Assembly (NCBI GenBank): GCA_041390625.1
Contig: JAWKPM010000006.1
Location: 124,001 to 188,000 of the forward strand
Length of the DNA: 64,000 nt
Reading direction: 5' to 3'
DNA from: RBC038 sp041390625
Lineage (GTDB): Bacteria; Chloroflexota; Dehalococcoidia; UBA2979
Of the stretch, positions 61,321-64,000 are shown piece by piece. The position numbers and the translations under genes are program-made. The first letter of the stretch is position 1; the number at the start of each line of letters is the position of its first letter. The notes below the pieces were generated by a model. It was not told the origin of the DNA, did no database searches, and saw only the letters and a list, made by a program, of their open reading frames with translations.

Positions 61321-61535
61321 CGCCTCGCCCTTTCGAGCAGTGGGTGTGCTCGTGGGAGCGCCCCCGATCGGTCGCTCCGTCCAGCATGCCCGAGGGGTTC
61401 GCGGGGTCGCCTGAGGGAACTCCCGACCTCGAAGGTTCGGGGTTGCGAGCGGCGCCTTTGCCTCGGGCCTGCCGAAATGGCAGTACGGTGGATGGGCGGC
61501 GTTCGACCTCGAGGGCCGCCGGGCGGGGGCCCACG

Positions 61536-61688
61536 ATGAACCAACGAACCGATCCACGTCGCGCGCGTGCGCCCGAGCCGGCGCCGGATGCGCTCTTCAC
61601 CGGCATCCGCTGGGGTCTGCTGTTCGCGCTCCTCGGGTTCTGGCTGCCGGTGGCGCTGCTTGTTTCGCGGGGCCTCAGCGCCTCGTAG
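61536..61688 (+). CDS. Small single-helix membrane protein (50 aa)
   Basis: 50 residues: a polar Arg/Pro start (MNQRTDPRRARAPEP), then one membrane helix (GLLFALLGFWLPVALLVS). Coding is suggested by the sharp hydrophobic helix and TAG stop. The ribosome site is weak. No function can be assigned. Confidence 0.5.
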   Translation: MNQRTDPRRARAPEPAPDALFTGIRWGLLFALLGFWLPVALLVSRGLSAS

Positions 61689-61856
61689 GCGCGCTCCTTC
61701 CCACTCATACGCCTTCCTGACGCTCGAAATATGGTGCCCTGCCTAGCATTCGCCTCGTAGTACGGCGACTGCACAGGTCGGCATCGATGCACCCCACGGC
61801 GGGGCTCGCAGGTGCTCCTGCGCAGACATCGGCATCGCCGTGGATTGGACGAGGGC

Positions 61857-62054
61857 GTGACGGGTCGACAGCTCCGCGAGTGGATGCTCCGCCACGGCTA
61901 CACGGTTCAGTCCCTGGGCGTCGCGCTCGGGGTGGCGGAACGCACCGTCTATCGATGGCGGTCGTCGAGCGGGATTCCGAAGTACGTCGAGCTGGCGCTC
62001 GAGGCGCTCGAGCGGCGTGAGCGCGACCACCGCGCGACGCGGCGAGGCGCGTAG
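61857..62054 (+). CDS. Small helix-turn-helix protein (65 aa)
   Basis: 65 residues: TGRQLREWMLRHGYTVQSLG with VALGVAERTVYRWRSSSGIP is a Cro/XRE-like helix-turn-helix of the YdaS kind, followed by a Glu/Arg helix. GTG start, GAGGGC before it. It could be a DNA-binding regulator; the neighbourhood shows no phage genes. Confidence 0.72.
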   Translation: MTGRQLREWMLRHGYTVQSLGVALGVAERTVYRWRSSSGIPKYVELALEALERRERDHRATRRGA

Positions 62055-62160
62055 CTCTCTCCCTTCGAGGTCACTCGGTCGAGACAGGCGGCGGTCTGTT
62101 CCTCGGATCGTCATACGTCGCCTCGGATTCCTTCGAATGTCACTGGTGCGTTCTCCGAAA

Positions 62161-62181
62161 TCCCCTTACGTTCTCAGGGGA
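62161..62181. promoter_or_regulatory. Inverted repeat upstream of the HU-like gene
   Basis: TCCCCT-N9-AGGGGA lies 31 bases before the GTG and is followed by GATAAG. It may be an operator or leader hairpin of the HU-like gene. Confidence 0.35.
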
Positions 62182-62211
62182 TAAGCGGCGGCGGGACATT
62201 CAGGAGGAACC

Positions 62212-62532
62212 GTGAACAAAGCCGAACTCGTAGCGCAGGTGGCCGCAAACGCGGGCGACGGGACGTCGAACGCGCAGGCCGAGCGGGTGCTCGACGCGTT
62301 TCGTGACGTCATCCAGGCGACCGTGAAAAAGGGCGACGACATCTCCTACCCGGGCCTGGGCAAGTTCAGCCGGGCGGCGCGCAAGGCCCGCACGGGGCGC
62401 AACCCGCGCACGGGCGAGGCGATTCGCGTGCCGGCCTCGAAGGTGCCGCGCTTCAGTGCTGCGGCCGGCCTGAAGAGCGTCGTGAACGGCGCCTCGCCGG
62501 CGCCGAAGCTCGCGCGCGTCGCCAAGAAGTAG
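62212..62532 (+). CDS. hup: HU-family DNA-binding protein
   Basis: 106 residues: MNKAELVAQVAANAGDGTSN, AERVLDAFRDVIQATVKKGD and the RTGRNPRTGEAIRVPASKVP arm with the Pro that enters the DNA minor groove. A basic Ala/Lys tail extends beyond the normal 90 residues. AGGAGG before a GTG start. Major nucleoid protein. A hairpin terminator follows directly. Confidence 0.95.
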   Translation: MNKAELVAQVAANAGDGTSNAQAERVLDAFRDVIQATVKKGDDISYPGLGKFSRAARKARTGRNPRTGEAIRVPASKVPRFSAAAGLKSVVNGASPAPKLARVAKK

Positions 62533-62558
62533 CGCGCTTCCCGCAGACCGAATCGACA

Positions 62559-62580
62559 GGGCCGCCTTCGGGCGGCCCTT
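62559..62580 (+). terminator. Terminator after the HU-like gene
   Basis: GGGCCGCC-TTCG-GGCGGCCC is a perfect 8-bp stem with UUCG tetraloop, then TTCGTC. It is 27 bases after the stop codon. Confidence 0.85.
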
Positions 62581-62633
62581 CGTCATGCCTCGATCGAGGC
62601 GCTAGCATCCTCGGGCAGCACGAGGGGGGCGCG

Positions 62634-63485
62634 ATGGGCAAGCTCGACGGCAAGGTCGCGATCGTCACGGGCGCGAGCCGTGGCATCGGTCGCGAGGTGG
62701 CGGTCCTCTTCGCGGAAGAGGGCGCGAAGGTCGTCGTCGCGGCTCGGACGTTGAACGAAGGCGACCATCGCTTTCTCTCGGGGTCGATCCTCGGGACGGT
62801 GGAGACGATTCGGCAGGCCGGAGGGCAGGCGCATGCGGTGGCGTGCGACGTCTCGAACGAGGCGGCCTGCGAAGCGCTGATCGAGGAGACGAAAGCGGTG
62901 TTCGGGCCGGCCGACGTCCTCGTGAACAACGCTGCGCTGTCCTACTTCATCCCGGTCGTCGACTTCCCCACGAACCGGTGGATGCGCGGCTTCGCGGTGA
63001 ACGTGCACGGTTCCTTCATGCTCGCGAAGGGCGTGCTGCCCGACATGATCGCGCGGGGGTCCGGCGCGATCGTCAACCTCTCCTCGATGGGGGCCGTCGG
63101 GCCCGGCCGCGGCCCATACCCGAAAACCGACGGGCTGCTGGGCGGCACGATGTACGGCGCCACGAAGGCGGCGCTCGAGCGGTTCACGCAGGGCCTGGCG
63201 CAGGAGGTCTACGAGCACGGAATCTCGGTGACGTGCGTCTCGCCCTCGGTGGGGGTGCCGACGGAGGGGACCGTCTACCACGGCCTGTCCTCGTCACTCG
63301 ACGATCCGGAGGGGGAGCCGATCCGCACGATGGCGAACTCGATCCTGCTGCTGGCGACGGAGCCGCTCGACCAGATCACCGGGCGCGTCTGCTACTCGCA
63401 GCAGATCCTCAAGGAGTTCGGCTGGATCGAGGACGCGCAGGGTTACGGCGTCACGATCCGCGGCTCCGGCTTCAGCGAGATCTAA
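62634..63485 (+). CDS. Short-chain dehydrogenase/reductase
   Basis: 283 residues. Cofactor loop VTGASRGIGREVAVLFAEEG, VLVNNAALSYFIPVVD, the Ser in NLSSMGAVGPG, and YGATKAALERFTQGLA with classical YxxxK. The N-terminal Arg in AARTLNEG favours NADP. The loop between strands is longer than usual and the tail 40 residues extend further than most members. Substrate unknown. TAGCAT at 62603-62608 may be the -10. Confidence 0.92.
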   Translation: MGKLDGKVAIVTGASRGIGREVAVLFAEEGAKVVVAARTLNEGDHRFLSGSILGTVETIRQAGGQAHAVACDVSNEAACEALIEETKAVFGPADVLVNNAALSYFIPVVDFPTNRWMRGFAVNVHGSFMLAKGVLPDMIARGSGAIVNLSSMGAVGPGRGPYPKTDGLLGGTMYGATKAALERFTQGLAQEVYEHGISVTCVSPSVGVPTEGTVYHGLSSSLDDPEGEPIRTMANSILLLATEPLDQITGRVCYSQQILKEFGWIEDAQGYGVTIRGSGFSEI

Positions 63486-63522
63486 CGAGCACCGAGGCGC
63501 CGAGCGGCGTCGAGACCGACCG

Positions 63523-64000
63523 ATGACCCTCGCAGAGGCCAGCACGAACGCGGCAGGACCGGTGCCGCCCGCCGGCGCGTTCTCCTCGCTGCGCCACCGG
63601 CCGTGGCGCGAGCTGTGGCTGGCGGGGCACCTCTGGCACCTCGCGTACTGGCTCGACCTCATCGTGATCGGATGGCTGGTTCTCGAGCTGACCGACTCGG
63701 CATTCCTCGTGTCGCTCACCGGGACGGCGCGGCTGGCGCCGCTGGGCGTGCTCGGGTTCGTCGCCGGAACGTGGGCGGACCGCTTCGACAAGCGGCGGCT
63801 GCTCGTCGTCGCGCAGCTGTTGAACCTCGGTGCGACGGCGGCGTTCGCGGTGGTGCTCGTGGCCGGTGTCGAGGCGGTGTGGCAGGTCTACGTCGTGGCA
63901 CTGATCACCGGATCGGGCTGGGCGATCGACTTCCCGGTGCGGCGCGCGCTGATCCGAGACGTGCTGCCGGACGACGCGATCCCGAACGCCATGGCCCTCG
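63523..64000 (+). CDS. EntS-like MFS exporter (3' end outside window)
   Basis: 159 visible residues: SLRHRPWRELWLAGHLWHLA, IVIGWLVLELTDSAFLVS, GFVAGTWADRFDKRRLLVVA and WAIDFPVRRALIRDVLPDDA. These match the N-half of the MFS_3/EntS proteins at 14282 and 31918. It lies 37 bases after the SDR stop, probably in the same unit. Truncated by the window. Confidence 0.88.
   Translation, partial: MTLAEASTNAAGPVPPAGAFSSLRHRPWRELWLAGHLWHLAYWLDLIVIGWLVLELTDSAFLVSLTGTARLAPLGVLGFVAGTWADRFDKRRLLVVAQLLNLGATAAFAVVLVAGVEAVWQVYVVALITGSGWAIDFPVRRALIRDVLPDDAIPNAMAL

Noticed and set aside
61857..62054. Prophage regulator
   Set aside because: The small HTH protein has no phage genes around it; kept as a stand-alone HTH protein.
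1..64000. CRISPR array or tandem repeats from the many CCTCG words
   Set aside because: The words are scattered irregularly through genes without repeat-spacer periodicity.
1..64000. tRNA or rRNA genes
   Set aside because: No T-loop/acceptor arrangement or rRNA landmarks seen on either strand.

Overview
The window is very GC-rich (about 70% by eye), bacterial, gene-dense and almost entirely chromosomal housekeeping, redox and acyl-CoA metabolism. I see no rRNA, tRNA, CRISPR array, transposase or phage gene. Several features point to Chloroflexota, most likely a Dehalococcoidia/Tepidiforma-like lineage (inference): a DUF3090/TIGR03847 protein, which is known from Actinobacteria and Chloroflexi; F420-type LLM oxidoreductase; several CaiB/BaiF CoA-transferases; MenG rather than ubiquinone genes; TreT-type glycosyltransferase; FabL-type enoyl reductase; and no outer-membrane genes.

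Layout. 1-3.4 kb: an HDOD protein, an orphan cobalamin-binding lipoprotein under a B12 riboswitch, and an Lgt-like/TlpA-like thiol-redox pair. 3.6-9.4 kb: flavin dehydrogenase, GNAT, CoA-transferase, MenG, truncated hemoglobin and small proteins. 9.4-14.2 kb: a thiamine ABC operon (ATPase, fused permease, binding protein) behind a TPP riboswitch, followed by a GAF protein. 14.3-30.5 kb: an EntS-like MFS exporter, NUDIX, a secreted protein, acyl-CoA dehydrogenase, serine hydrolase, a two-domain kinase, a fused AccD-AccA, LLM oxidoreductase, DEAD-box helicase, MFS and PurU. 30.5-31.8 kb: two adjacent genes that both need an in-frame TGA to be read through as selenocysteine. 31.9-48.3 kb: MFS, hydrolases, ZntB-like CorA, a second HDOD, HAD, a TlpA-like protein overlapping an M1 aminopeptidase, CinA, DinB, an enoyl-CoA hydratase with two tandem CoA-transferases, and an aminotransferase. 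48.3-64 kb: small proteins, FabL, IlvD, UspA, DUF3090, an amidase carrying a parS-like site, an ECF42/DGPF pair, Tag-like glycosylase, MurB, TreT, HU and SDR, ending in a partial MFS gene.

The most interesting discovery is the selenoprotein pair. The first gene is a redoxin with a U-P-Y-C motif joined to a DsbD-like C-terminal domain. The second, 16 bases downstream, is a small protein with a Cys-Sec pair and a His-rich tail that only exists if its TGA is decoded. Both TGA codons are followed at the right distance by a 7-bp hairpin with the same GTT loop, as expected of bacterial SECIS elements.

Genome-level signals: TAG is the commonest stop despite the high GC, and three convergent gene pairs share one CTAG as overlapping stops. 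The octamer CCTCGATG/CATCGAGG recurs roughly 80 times with a strand bias. Seven genes show a -10-like hexamer exactly 6 bases before the start codon, suggesting leaderless mRNAs. No gene-free stretch exceeds about 310 bases; the longest (13975-14281) holds the TPP riboswitch and nothing else I can recognise.
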